From the NCBI RefSeq assembly GCF_000014565.1, contig NC_008271.1, positions 1-64,000 on the forward strand: a stretch of 64,000 nt of DNA, written 5' to 3'. A model generated the notes under the pieces. It made no database searches. It was not told the origin of the DNA and saw only the letters and a program-made list of their open reading frames with translations. This document shows, piece after piece, positions 46,000 to 56,500 of this stretch. Source of the stretch: Rhodococcus jostii RHA1. Its GTDB lineage: Bacteria; Actinomycetota; Actinomycetes; Mycobacteriales; Mycobacteriaceae. Position numbers and translations under genes: made by a program. Each line of letters opens with the position of its first letter. Position 1 is the stretch's first letter.

Positions 46000-46467
46000 C
46001 TAAGGTCGCGGCTCGAGCACGACGAGCGGGATCTCGCGGTCTGTGCGCGCTTGGTAGGCGGCAAACCCGGGATGGACGTCGATGGCGAGCGCCCACAACC
46101 GCTCCCGCTCGTCCTGCTGCGCGACGCGGGCGTGCACCGTCCGTCGCTCGGTGCCAACCTGAACGGTCGTGTCCGGATTCGCACGCAGATTGTGGAACCA
46201 GTCGGGGTTGCGTGGGTGACCGCCCTTCGACGCGACCAATATCAGGTTCGCGCCGTCCTTGGCATACACCAGTCCCGAGGTCCGGTGTGTTCCGGACCGC
46301 GCCCCGACGTGGTCGATCAGCAGAGTCTGCTTCAGGTGCAGGAAGCGGTGACCAATCCGACCGCCGCTGGCCCGGTAGACCACGGTGTGGAGCGCTAACA
46401 TCCGCTTGTACACGGGCCACGAGTGCTCGACTAGGTTGAGGTAGGCACGATTTACGGCCTCAAGCAT
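46000..46467 (-). CDS. Ddn-family F420-dependent reductase (nitroreductase-like)
   Basis: 155 residues. FDOR-A/Ddn split-barrel: HVGARSGTHRTSGLVYAKDG, ILVASKGGHPRNPDWFHNLR, ANPDTTVQVGTERRTVHARV and DREIPLVVLEPRP. These proteins use F420H2 to reduce quinones, nitro compounds or enones; the mycobacterial relative Ddn activates nitroimidazoles. An internal reader of F420 on the same replicon as fbiC, cofC and fgd. About 115 bases separate it from the MBL-fold gene upstream, and this gap holds a GGTGTCTC/GTGACACC pair. Confidence 0.9.
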   Translation of the reverse strand: MLEAVNRAYLNLVEHSWPVYKRMLALHTVVYRASGGRIGHRFLHLKQTLLIDHVGARSGTHRTSGLVYAKDGANLILVASKGGHPRNPDWFHNLRANPDTTVQVGTERRTVHARVAQQDERERLWALAIDVHPGFAAYQARTDREIPLVVLEPRP

Positions 46468-46514
46468 AAGGACCTCCGAACTCAGGATTTGTAAGGTTTA
46501 GCATGGTTTCACAA

Positions 46515-46553
46515 GGTGTCTCATAGGGTCGGCAAGCTCTACCACGTGACACC
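46515..46553. promoter_or_regulatory. Imperfect GGTGTCTC...GTGACACC inverted repeat
   Basis: Half-sites 46515-46522 and 46546-46553 match in seven of eight positions with a 23-base spacer, 48 bases ahead of the Ddn-like start. The same half-site forms the perfect palindrome at 49926-49955 near the AcoR-like gene. Confidence 0.4.
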
Positions 46554-46581
46554 GAATAGGCTGGACTCTTGCTGATGCAGA

Positions 46582-47391
46582 TTATGCATAGGTTTGGTTC
46601 TCGTCGAACGCGATCTCGACTAGCTCGCGTCGCTCTCCGTAAAAGCGGATCCCAGTTTCGTCGTGTCCGGGAAAGAGGAGGGATTCGTGCTTCTTCGCGA
46701 CCTCGATCAGGTCACGCGCGGAATCGCGCCACTGTTCAGTATCCCAACCCATTTGCGGTTCAGATTTGCCGGGGCAGCTCTCGTGTGTGTACAAGGCGTC
46801 CGAAGTTAGCAGGACACTGCCTGTGCTGGGCAAGTCGAGTCGCATAGAGAGCTGCCCCGGCGTGTGGCCAGGGCTGTGCATCACAGTTACGCCATGCGCT
46901 ATCTCGATTTCGGAACCACTCAACAGTGTTGGCTTCTTTCGGTCGAGAAACTCCCAATCTGCGCGACAATAGAAGGATTCGTCGCCGGCTAGGCTTGTGA
47001 CGAAGTTGTACTCGTCCTCGTGCACGAGGATCTCGACACCCGCTTCCTCAAAGACTCTCAGCCCGCCAGCATGGTCGCTGTGCAAGTGCGCTTGAATGAC
47101 ATACCTGAAGTCCTCAGGACCGAGACCACGGGCACGTAGGCTGGACTCGATGCACATCTCCGGAGTCAATTTCGACAGATCGACCACATCGAGCCACTCC
47201 GTGGGCCACTCGTCCAGCGCACGTTCCGAGAATCCGGTCTCCCAGAGAATTCTCCCTTCCGGGGTATCGATTATGTAAGCAATTGCAGGTGTGCAATACG
47301 ACTCCCCCACATACTCAGGCACATTGTTGAGGAGCGATTGTTCATGGACTGTCACGTAGCCCAGATTGAGTCCCGATAGCTTATTTCCCAT
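46582..47391 (-). CDS. Metallo-beta-lactamase-fold hydrolase (lactonase-like)
   Basis: 269 residues. The zinc motif HLHSDHAGG (HxHxDH), the later HSPGHTPGQ and the GHDE near the end place it in the MBL superfamily, closest in style to N-acyl-homoserine lactonases of the AttM/AiiA group. It may open lactones. In this gene neighbourhood, next to a possible Baeyer-Villiger-type monooxygenase, a lactone of an alicyclic substrate is the inferred target rather than a quorum signal. Confidence 0.87.
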   Translation of the reverse strand: MGNKLSGLNLGYVTVHEQSLLNNVPEYVGESYCTPAIAYIIDTPEGRILWETGFSERALDEWPTEWLDVVDLSKLTPEMCIESSLRARGLGPEDFRYVIQAHLHSDHAGGLRVFEEAGVEILVHEDEYNFVTSLAGDESFYCRADWEFLDRKKPTLLSGSEIEIAHGVTVMHSPGHTPGQLSMRLDLPSTGSVLLTSDALYTHESCPGKSEPQMGWDTEQWRDSARDLIEVAKKHESLLFPGHDETGIRFYGERRELVEIAFDENQTYA

Positions 47392-47514
47392 TGAATCCGT
47401 CCTTGATGTTGGCCTGCTTAGAAAGCGGAACTAGTTCGACTCGGAAATCATTCGCCCTGGAGCGGGCGGGAAATTGTGACGAATTATTCAGCCACTCGAA
47501 TATGCATAGGCTAG

Positions 47515-49269
47515 CTAAGCTTCAATGCCGAACTCGCGCATCTTTCGATATAGTGTTGCCCGCCCGATAGCGAGATGCTTTGCCGTGGCAGATTTGTTCC
47601 AACCATTTCCGGCCAGTGCCGTCGCGATGGCGTCACGTTCTGCTATTTGCAGTGTTGATAACTGCATATTGGGGCCGACATAACGGTACTCGGCGGGAAG
47701 ATCGTGAAGCTTTACGTCATTGAATCCCGAATTCAGGATGGCACTGTTTACGACACAACATAGTTCGGCTATATTTCTCGGCCAGCTACAGCGCATGAGT
47801 GCGCCGAGCGAATCTCGACTGAAGCGCAGTGGGGCGCAATCGATGTCTGAGGCGGCAATAATCTCGGCGACGAGCTGGGGTATATCCGCGGTCCGCTCGC
47901 GGAGCGGCGGCACATCGATAATGACATCAACCGCCTGAAGTAGCGGAGCGAATGCATCTTCCGATCCCCATGATTCCGCACCGGTGAGAACAATTGGGGC
48001 GGTCGCCGCCTCCACGTAGGAAGCAAGGTTGGCGATTTGCGATCGATGCAGGTTCTGGACCCGCCGGACAATCACCGTCTTGCTGCCGTGTAGGGCGGCG
48101 CGGACGTCGTGAAGCACTACTCGTTGCTCGTCGTCGTTCGCAGGCAGGAGGAACTCAACGTGGCCAACTCCTCGATCGAGCAGTCCAGCGGCGAGCGTGG
48201 CCTTGCCGGCGCCTGACTCGCCCCGCAGGGCCACGACGTGGCTGGTGTTCCCCGCTGCTCGTACCCGCTCAAGGGTGCTTTCCCAGACTCGACTCCACTT
48301 ACCGCCCCGCGGTTCGGACAACAGTCGGCTAGGTTGCGGGGACTCGTCCGGTAGGAACGATAGAACAACGCCCGAAGTCACGCTGTCCACAAGGACTCGA
48401 GAGGCACGGATTCGGCTGGTCACTCCCCCGGTGAGCTCGACCACCCCAGTCATAGAGTTTCGCCGGGAGATCCACTCCTCCGCCCAGTTCCAGAGCACGG
48501 CATGATCCCCGGGCCCAAGGATCGCAGAAGCTTGCGAATTCATCATGAGCGTCTCAGGGCCAAAAGCTACTACTGCCTGCGCCGGAGTTCGGCACATACG
48601 GATGTACTCGTCGAGGAGCGCCCGCTGCGCCTGGGTTGATGTGTCGCGGAGCCTCGCCTCGATGGAGCGCCCCACACGACGAGCCAGCAACATCATCAGC
48701 TCGTTGTTTTCCCCTGTGGAACTACACAGGTTCACGACGCCGACCAGCCGATTCCCGATCGGATCAAATATGGGCACCCCCGAACATACGAATCGGTCCA
48801 AACTTTCCTTATAATGCTCGTCTCCGACAATCATCAACGGCTGGTGCGCTTCTAACACGGTACCGATACCGCTGGTTCCAACCGCTTGCTCTGAGCGGTC
48901 CATCCCCGGCTCGACACCGACCTGGTCGAGCGCACTACGCAATTCACGACCACCGCCGCTGAGCACGGAAACGACTGTGGCGTTGTTATCAGCTAAAAGA
49001 ATTGCAGTTCTGGTTCCGGCAAGTTCCTCGGCGATGCAGTCAAGCGCTGGCCGCGCTACCCGGAGCAGTCGAGACTCGGGGTCGAACGCACGGTAGCAAG
49101 GATCGCTCAGTCGGTCTCGAGCGATTCCATAGTCCGCTGACCTCTGCCACGACGCTGCGATGACCGGCCGGAGCGGACGTCTGGAGTCTTCACCACTACC
49201 GCACCCTCGACGGTCCGGTTGGCGCGACTCCCGCGCGTCGAGCCCCTGCACGGGCAGGGAGCTGCTCAT
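47515..49269 (-). CDS. AcoR-like GAF/AAA/Fis-type transcriptional regulator
   Basis: 584 residues from the ATG at 49269, which overlaps the preceding gene's stop (ATGA). N-terminal APVIAASWQRS-type start (RPVIAASWQRSADYGI), a GAF domain (about 75-215), an AAA-like domain with Walker A GESGAGKATLAAGL and VPPLRERTADIPQLVAEII, and a C-terminal Fis helix-turn-helix NKSATAKHLAIGRATLYRKM. The sigma-54 contact motif GAFTGA is absent, as usual for these actinobacterial activators of alcohol, ketone and terpene degradation. Likely controls the nearby ALDH, Ddn-like and MBL genes. Confidence 0.9.
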   Translation of the reverse strand: MSSSLPVQGLDARESRQPDRRGCGSGEDSRRPLRPVIAASWQRSADYGIARDRLSDPCYRAFDPESRLLRVARPALDCIAEELAGTRTAILLADNNATVVSVLSGGGRELRSALDQVGVEPGMDRSEQAVGTSGIGTVLEAHQPLMIVGDEHYKESLDRFVCSGVPIFDPIGNRLVGVVNLCSSTGENNELMMLLARRVGRSIEARLRDTSTQAQRALLDEYIRMCRTPAQAVVAFGPETLMMNSQASAILGPGDHAVLWNWAEEWISRRNSMTGVVELTGGVTSRIRASRVLVDSVTSGVVLSFLPDESPQPSRLLSEPRGGKWSRVWESTLERVRAAGNTSHVVALRGESGAGKATLAAGLLDRGVGHVEFLLPANDDEQRVVLHDVRAALHGSKTVIVRRVQNLHRSQIANLASYVEAATAPIVLTGAESWGSEDAFAPLLQAVDVIIDVPPLRERTADIPQLVAEIIAASDIDCAPLRFSRDSLGALMRCSWPRNIAELCCVVNSAILNSGFNDVKLHDLPAEYRYVGPNMQLSTLQIAERDAIATALAGNGWNKSATAKHLAIGRATLYRKMREFGIEA

Positions 49270-49742
49270 GTTCCGCACTCCAATTCCGCCTGCATAGATG
49301 GCGAGATGATACCCGTGCGGTAAGCATACAATGTATCGGCATGCTCCTCTATATATCTGACGCGACCGTCGTCGCCAATCTCGTAGATCCACACGTATTC
49401 GTTGTCGTAGGCCGAGCCATCGGGCAAGACACCGCGGAGTCGCTGACGCACGACCGCCGTGTTCCCCTCGCAAACAATCCCCCCGACCTCACGGCGAACG
49501 GATCCCGGCTGCATCACTGATGCAATCACGCGGCCAGCGAGCAACGAAACGATGAGCTCTCGGTTGCGCAAAGGACTGGCTACGAGAGACGGCGGCGGCC
49601 TCATCACGACGTCATCCGACAATAGTTCGCTCAGGCGGGTATCGTCACCGCGCAAGCGTGCGTCGAGCACTTTCTCAACGACTTCTCGTGTCGATCCGGG
49701 CCGTGCATTTCCTTTGGACGACAAGGGGACACCGAAACTCAT
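49266..49742 (-). CDS. NTF2-like/SnoaL-type protein
   Basis: 158 residues. An alpha-beta barrel pattern of the nuclear-transport-factor-2 superfamily: VVEKVLDARLRGDDTRLSEL, LLSDDVVMRPPPS, VRQRLRGVLPDGS and NEYVWIYEIGDDGRVRYIEE. Members include isomerases, dehydratases and ligand binders, so the role is open. It lies directly upstream of, and is coupled to, the AcoR-like regulator, which makes a sensor-side or pathway enzyme role plausible. Confidence 0.75.
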   Translation of the reverse strand: MSFGVPLSSKGNARPGSTREVVEKVLDARLRGDDTRLSELLSDDVVMRPPPSLVASPLRNRELIVSLLAGRVIASVMQPGSVRREVGGIVCEGNTAVVRQRLRGVLPDGSAYDNEYVWIYEIGDDGRVRYIEEHADTLYAYRTGIISPSMQAELECGT

Positions 49743-50746
49743 TTCACCTCATTTGTTAGGACACCACGATCACGCCGGAAATTGGACCGGCTGCACTCCC
49801 GATAGCTACGTTCTTTGGATAGGCGTTCTGCCCGCCCGGTAGCCCGCCCGGTAGCCCGAACCGGCGTAATGCACATCGTCCGATCAATCCGTCTACCATC
49901 CAGCATCTACGGTATCCCCCATCAAGGTGTCTCGAATGTTTTAATCTGAGACACCGGTAGCTGGTCGAGTGCCTTGACAGGCGTGTTGACAGAGACTCCC
50001 GGTTCTGTCCGATCGGCCTCAACACCAGGGCATCACCGCTCCCGTACTGCGGTCAGCGACGGCGCCCTTGGGTTCTGAACGGTTCGGGAGGCGTGTCTCA
50101 AAACCCGCGAGCGGCGATGTTAGTTCGACAAGCAGATTGTTATGCATTACTGCGTTGCCGAACTCGGCTCTTTCGGGTGCGCTCACGATGGTGAAGGAGC
50201 ATCCCTCCCAGGACATTGACATGGCGCATGTGGCGATCGGATCGTTCCACTTTCGACGACAGCTCGAAGAATCCGAAGGCGTCGCGAACCCCCCGATGCC
50301 ACGGATGCGCGCTGCTCCGGTCTACAACTATCCGGCTGAGCACAGGGTTCACTATCCACCATGAAACCCATCGAATCTACTATTGCACAGTGCATTTGAG
50401 ATCAGGGTTCGTTCCCGCCGCGGAGGGTCGACGATGGCCTTAGCTCATCGTCGGTACCCAGCGGCGCCGACGGGCGGGCAACGCTCAACACCTCGTTGCC
50501 CTCGTCCGGGCCGGGGATGATCTTTTTCACGGGCAAGCCGCTCGTACGACCACCAACATCTCCCCGAACCTGGAATTCGTGAATCCCCGAACCCTGGATC
50601 CGAAGTCGCCTGAAACCTACCCGTCCACACGAGTCGTCGATACCGGTGTTCCTAAACTGAACATTCAGCACCTCGAGCGGAGCCGTACGGTACAAGGTGC
50701 CGTAAATCGGCATTTAAAGTCAGCCAGTAAGTGGAGGGAAATTGTG
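49743..50746. other. Divergent control region, 1 kb without a clear gene
   Basis: Lies between the divergent NTF2-like/AcoR operon and the aldehyde dehydrogenase gene. It contains a perfect palindrome at 49926-49955 and another TGTCTCA half-site at 50092-50098. Short frames (for example 50019-50222 minus) have protein-like patches but no ribosome-binding site. Confidence 0.5.
49926..49955. promoter_or_regulatory. Perfect GGTGTCTC-N14-GAGACACC palindrome
   Basis: Half-sites 49926-49933 and 49948-49955 are exact complements with an AT-rich 14-base centre. Located 183 bases upstream of the NTF2-like/AcoR operon and about 790 upstream of the divergent ALDH. Fis-type regulators bind such palindromes; the AcoR-like protein is the natural candidate. 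Confidence 0.55.
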
Positions 50747-52201
50747 ATGGCATCAGTCGAAGCCCGACAGCAGGACCATGCGGCAATGATCCGTGGCCGT
50801 CGATTTGCCATGCTCATCGACGGTGAGCTTGTCGACGGTGCGACAAGTCAGAATGTCATCGATCCTGCGACCGAGGACGTCATCGCAACGGCGCCGGTAG
50901 CCGACTCAGCACAAGTGGATCAGGCTGTGCATGCGGCTTTGAAGGCGTTTCACACGTGGCAGCACTCGACATTCTCCGAACGTTCGACGATCATCGATCG
51001 TATCGCAGACGCCATAGAAAAGAGGCGTGAGGAGATCGCCCGAATTATCACGCTTGAGAACGGCAAGCCGCTCAAATCCGCACAGGACGAGGTTGATTGG
51101 TCCTTGTCGTGGGCGCGCCACGTCGCTGGATGCTCGATCGAGTCGACAATCATCAGGGATGATGCTACGTCGCGTATCAAGATACGGCATAAGCCGATTG
51201 GAGTAGTCGCGGCCATCATTCCGTGGAATTTTCCGTTCTTCCAGATGGTGTACAAGGTCGTTCCGGCACTATTTTGCGGAAACACGGTGGTCGTCAAGCC
51301 GGCGCCGACAACGCCACTGAACGCAATGGTGATGGGCGAGATCCTGCAGGAGATCATCCCTAAGGGCGTCGTCAACATCGTGGGTGATCTCGGCGAGGCC
51401 GGACCCCATCTGACCTCACACTCCGATGTCGGGAAGGTCTCATTCACCGGTTCGACAGCGGCTGGCCGCAAGGTCATGGCAAGTAGCGCCGAGACCCTCA
51501 AACGCGTCGTCCTCGAGCTCGGAGGGAATGACGCGGCGATTGTGATGGACGACGCGGACGTGGAGAAGGTTGCCGAGGAAATCTTCTCCTGGGCGTTCGT
51601 AAACAGCGGTCAAGTCTGCATCAACATCAAACGCGTGTTCGTCCCGCGCCCGCTTTACGACCGCTTCTGTGACGCCTTCGCCAGCCACGCCCGCGCAGCA
51701 ACCCTCGGCCACGGCCTGGCCCCGGAGACTGATCTCGGACCCGTCCAGAACGCCCGCCAGTACGAAGCCGCAAAGGCCTATCTGGAGCTGGCCAAGAAGG
51801 ACGGGACAGTAATCGCCGGTGGGAACATCCCGGATGTGCCCGGCTACTTTGTTGAGCCCACTGTGGTCCGGGACATCGACGACGCCAGCGCTCTGGTGCG
51901 GGAGGAGACGTTCGGCCCGGTCCGCTCCATCCTGAGTTACGATGACCTCGAGGATGCTGTCGCGCGGGTCAACGACACCCCGTATGGGTTGGGCAATTCG
52001 GTTTGGGGCAGTGATCTGGACCGTGCGGCTGCAGTGGCCGATCGCCTGGAGGGCGGCACCTCCTGGGTTAACACCCACTTCTCACTGGCTCCCGATGTGC
52101 CATTTGGCGGTCGTAAGCAGTCAGGTATCGGGGTGGAGTTCGGGATACAGGGCATCATGGAGTTCACTGAGACACATGTCATCAACGTTTCCAAGGGTTG
52201 A
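50747..52201 (+). CDS. Aldehyde dehydrogenase
   Basis: 484 residues from the ATG at 50747 with GGAGG about ten bases upstream. NAD-dependent ALDH superfamily: IPWNFPFFQMVYKVVPAL, VKPAPTTP, FTGSTAAGRKVMA, the Glu in LELGGND, the catalytic Cys in FVNSGQVCINIKRVF and FGPVRSILSYDD. Oxidises an aldehyde to the acid, which the acyl-CoA synthetase could then activate. Preceded by the AcoR-type palindrome region, so probably its target. Confidence 0.95.
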   Translation: MASVEARQQDHAAMIRGRRFAMLIDGELVDGATSQNVIDPATEDVIATAPVADSAQVDQAVHAALKAFHTWQHSTFSERSTIIDRIADAIEKRREEIARIITLENGKPLKSAQDEVDWSLSWARHVAGCSIESTIIRDDATSRIKIRHKPIGVVAAIIPWNFPFFQMVYKVVPALFCGNTVVVKPAPTTPLNAMVMGEILQEIIPKGVVNIVGDLGEAGPHLTSHSDVGKVSFTGSTAAGRKVMASSAETLKRVVLELGGNDAAIVMDDADVEKVAEEIFSWAFVNSGQVCINIKRVFVPRPLYDRFCDAFASHARAATLGHGLAPETDLGPVQNARQYEAAKAYLELAKKDGTVIAGGNIPDVPGYFVEPTVVRDIDDASALVREETFGPVRSILSYDDLEDAVARVNDTPYGLGNSVWGSDLDRAAAVADRLEGGTSWVNTHFSLAPDVPFGGRKQSGIGVEFGIQGIMEFTETHVINVSKG

Positions 52202-52521
52202 CCGGGGCCAGCTACTAGGTCGACCCGGAACCACTGTCCGTCTGGGAGGTAGCTGCCGTGGACTCTCCAACACCTGGGACCACGGCGGCGAGCCACGCGA
52301 TACAGGCGAGCGGATACCCTTGAACCTTGGCCTGACGGTGCCCTTTTCCCGCACCACCCGTGGCAGCGCGTCACGACCCCCCCATGCTGAGGTGTTCAGT
52401 TCTGGAAAGGGTCTGCAGCAATTCTCCCTAGCACCGACCGGGATCCCACGCTTCATACCTGTTGCTTCACAGCGTGATTGGATCCGACAAAAGCGGGCTG
52501 AATTCCGATCGGCGCCGCTGG
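52202..52521. other. Stretch without a convincing gene
   Basis: 320 bases between the ALDH stop and a transposase remnant. No gene or clear hairpin seen. Confidence 0.5.
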
Positions 52522-53370
52522 ACTCGACTTTCGCGGTTACGGGGCGGCTGCGCCGAAGTCTAGTTGGTAGCTGCGGATCATGTTGGGGTCGATCGTATCT
52601 GGGATAGATTCAGAGAATCGGGTGGCGGGGGTGCGGCGGAGCTTGGCGAGCATGTCTCGAAGGCGGGTTCGGTCTTGCCGGGTATCAGGGTTCGGCGGCG
52701 GACGAGGTCGTCCCGGTGGTGGCCAAGGTGGCGTACCAGGCGATGATGACGGTCTGGGCGAGGAACCCGAACGCCACGGCGCGGGGAACCCGATTCCGGT
52801 CCTGGCCGACCCCGAGTATTTGTTTTGCGATGGCCTTGGCCGGTTCGATGCTCCTCCGCTGGGCGTGCCCTCGTCGGCCCGAAGGCCGAACAGGATCGGC
52901 AGGCACACCGGGTGAGCGTGGAACGGCAGATCCACCACGATCCCGGCTATGATCCAGCGACTGCCGCGGCCGAGTGTAGCCGGTCCCTGGGCGGCGCCGT
53001 CGTCGGTCGAGAACACGTGATGGGCTCTCTTCCCCCCAGCGGCGGAAGATATGGTCGTCCACCGCGACGGCGATCGACGCGGCGGTGGGTAACAGCCGTT
53101 CGACGATCAACCGCGCGACCGCGAGCCCGAACCGATCCGGATCCCAGACATGATGGGAGAAGAACCGGCACGCCGAGTGGAACGACACCAGCGCTGCCAT
53201 CCCGAACGCCGCGAGCATGCCCACCACGTCTGGTCTCGGCGAAAGGTAGTCGCATTCGAGCCGCAAGGGATAACCGGCCAACGCCAGGTCGTCGCCGTCG
53301 CGGGGGGCGCAGATCACCGCCGATGCGCAGAGGGGAACCTTGCGTGTTTGCGACCGTCCGATCTGCCATG
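52522..53370 (-). pseudogene. Degenerate IS701-like DDE transposase
   Basis: Readable in pieces over three frames: FHSACRFFSHHVWDPDRFGL, LLPTAASIAVAVDDHIFRRW (first catalytic Asp region), then SRWIIAGIVVDLPFHAHPVC, FGFLAQTVIIAWYATLATTG and the C-terminal DTIDPNMIRSYQLDFGAAAP. At least three frameshifts. The end sequence ACTCGACTTTCGCGGTTA is shared with the fragment at 33429. Confidence 0.78.
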
Positions 53371-53501
53371 GGTTCGTATCAGAGCGTCAGTTGGGCACCT
53401 GCTGGGCAGTGCGGCGATATCGTTGGGGGTGGATCACCGAGAAGGTGAGCGGTGGTGCATTTCTTCGACAGTGGCTCGGATGAGATGAATCGATGTAGTT
53501 G

Positions 53502-56500
53502 ATGACCGACGACGATCCCTTCGCGACGCAACGCGACGCGAAGGGTTCGATCACGGCGGAGCTGGCGGCGGACGGATTCGAGGACGCACAAGAGATCGGC
53601 CGCGGCGGCTTCGGCGTCGTCTACCGCTGCACCCAGGCGGCGCTCGACCGCACCGTGGCAATCAAGGTCCTCACCGCAGACCTCGACGAGCAGAACCGGG
53701 AACGGTTCCTGCGTGAGCAGCGCGCGGCGGGCAGGCTGACCGGACACCCTAATGTCGTCAATGTCCTCCACGTCGGCGTCACCGACACCGGTCGGCCCTA
53801 CATCGTCATGCCGTACCACGCCCAGAACTCACTCGACGCCCGGATCCGCCGCCACGGACCTCTCTCGCTCGACGAAGCGCTGCGGCTCGGGGTGAAAATG
53901 GCCGGCGCCCTCGAGACCGCCCACCGCCTCGGAATCCTCCACCGCGACGTCAAGCCCGGAAACATAATGCTCACCGACTACGGCGAGCCGGCACTGACGG
54001 ATTTCGGCATCGCCCACATCGCCGGCGGGTTCGAAACCACCGCCGGCGTCGTGACGGGTTCGCCAGCCTTCACCGCCCCCGAGGTAGTGACCGGCGAACC
54101 CCCAAGTGCCGCTGCCGATGTTTACGGCCTCGGTGCCACGCTGTTCGCTGCGATGACCGGTCACGCTGCCTTCGAACGCCGCAGCGGGGAGCAGGTGGTA
54201 GCCCAGTTCCTGAGGATTACGGCCGAGCCCGTTCCGGACCCACGCAAGCACGGCATTCCCGAGGACGTCAGCATGATCATCGAACATGCCATGTCCGGCA
54301 CCCCGGCGAGCCGCCAATCCGCCACCGAACTCGGCCAGCAACTCCGAGCATCCCAACTTCTCCATGGTTTCCCGGTCGACGAGATGGCACTGCACACCGA
54401 TCCGGGAGCCGTGCAACCAGGCACACCACCCGGGCCCTTGCCGTCATCACCCTCACCCCTGGAATCGGGCCCACCAGGTCAGCTTCCGCTTCAGCTGACT
54501 AGTTTCGTCGGCCGCCGCACGGAGCTTGCCGAAGCGAAGAACTTGCTATCCGCCTCACGGCTGGTGACGTTGACCGGGATCGGCGGGGTGGGAAAAACGC
54601 GCCTCGCGCTGCAGGTTGCCGCCAAGACACAACGCGATTTCCCCGACGGCGTGTGGCTGGTGGAGCTGGGTGACCTGCGTGACGGGTCACTGTTGGAGGG
54701 TATGGCGGCGACCGCCCTGGGGTTACGCGATCGTTCGGCCAGGCCCGCACACGACCTGCTCATCGAGTTCATCGCCCCTCGGCAACTGCTGCTCGTGCTG
54801 GACAATTGCGAGCAGGTGGTGAATGCGGTGGCGAAATTGTCCGAATCCCTGCTGCGCAGCTGTCCTCAGCTGCGGATACTTGCGACCAGCCGCGAGTCAC
54901 TCGGTATCGGCGCGGAAGCGGTGCTCTTGGTTCCCCCACTAGCTATACCCGATCCCGATCACCTACCGAGAACAATGCCCCACAACGACGCGGTGGCATT
55001 GTTCGCCGAACGGGGCGCTGCCGCCGTGCCCGGGTTCGAGCTCACCGAGGACAACAAGGCCACCATCGCTCGAATCTGCCGGCGACTGGACGGGTTGCCG
55101 TTGCCGATCGAGCTGGCTGCCGCCCGGCTGCGGGGACTGACGCCCGAACAAATCCTGGAGCGGTTGACCGACCGCTACGCCCTGCTGACCCGCGGCAGCA
55201 GGGACGCACCGTCGCGGCAGCAGACGCTGCGGATGTGTATCGACTGGAGCCACAATCTGTGTACACCGGTGGAACAACGGGTGTGGGCGCAGCTGTCGGT
55301 GTTCGCCGGCAGCTGCGAGCTCGGAGCCGCAGAACGGATCTGCGACCGCGACCTGACCGCGGAGGATCTCCTCGATACGGTGACCTCCCTGGTCGACAAG
55401 TCGATCCTGATCCGAGAAGAGTCAGGTGGCGCGCTACGCTTCCGCATGCTCGAGACGGTGCGGTACTACGGCCGTGAGAAGGCGCAGAAGGCCGGCGAAT
55501 TTCCCGAGGTCTGCTTCCGGCATCGTGACTGGTGTGAGCGGATGGCGCTCGATGCGGAGGCCGACTGGATCAGTTCCCGGCAGCTCGAGTGGATCGCCAG
55601 ACTCGTTCGGGAGCAATCGAACCTGAGGGAAGCTCTGGAATTCTGCGTGTCCGACAGTCCCGAAACCGGAGTCGGGATCGTCGCCGCCCTATTCCCGTAC
55701 TGGATGTCCGGAGGGTGGTTAAGCGAGGGTCTACGCTGGCTCGATCGCCTCCAGATCCTCCAGATCCTCCAGACTGGCCCGCTCACCGTCGAACGAGCCA
55801 AGGCGGTCTACACCGGCTGCGTCATAGCCGGAGTGCAGGGCGACGTTCGAGCGTCGACCGCCCTGGTGGAGAAGGGTCGCGCGCTCGTGGACCGGACTAC
55901 CGACCCCGGCATACGCGCGCACATCGACCTCGCGGTCGGATACCTGACACTGCTCACAGGGAATCCTTCCGACGGGCATTCACATCTAGCGAATGCAGTC
56001 CAGGTGTACACCGCACGGGGCGACCTCCTCTTCCAGGTCCTCGCTCTCATTGGCCTCGGATTGACGCACGACATGCTGAACGACACGGAGCAGGCCATCG
56101 AATGCCATGAACGGGTCCTCGCGATTACCGAGGCGCGCGGTGAGTCGATGTATCGGACCTATTCGCTGTGGGCGCTCGCCGTTGCGATATGGCGGCACGG
56201 TGACGGCGCACGAGCGGTCCGGCTGCTCGAGCGAGCGCTGCAGGTGTGCCGAAGCGCCAACGACCGACTGAGCGCCAGCATGTGCTTGCGAGCGCTGGCA
56301 TGGATTGCCGCCGGGGACCGGAACGCCCGACGCGCCGTCGTATTGACAGCAGCCGCGGACAATATGAGCCGGTCGATGGGTAGCGTGACAGTGTTCTTTC
56401 ACGGCCACCTGGCGCACCAGGACGAGTGCGAAAACGAGACTCGACGAGTGATGAGTGAGCAGACGTTCGCCGCGGCCCGCAGAGAAGGAGAGGCCCTCGG

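Noticed and set aside
47515..49269. Classical sigma-54-dependent activator
   Set aside because: The GAFTGA sigma-54 contact motif is missing, and actinobacteria of this type are not known to have sigma-54.
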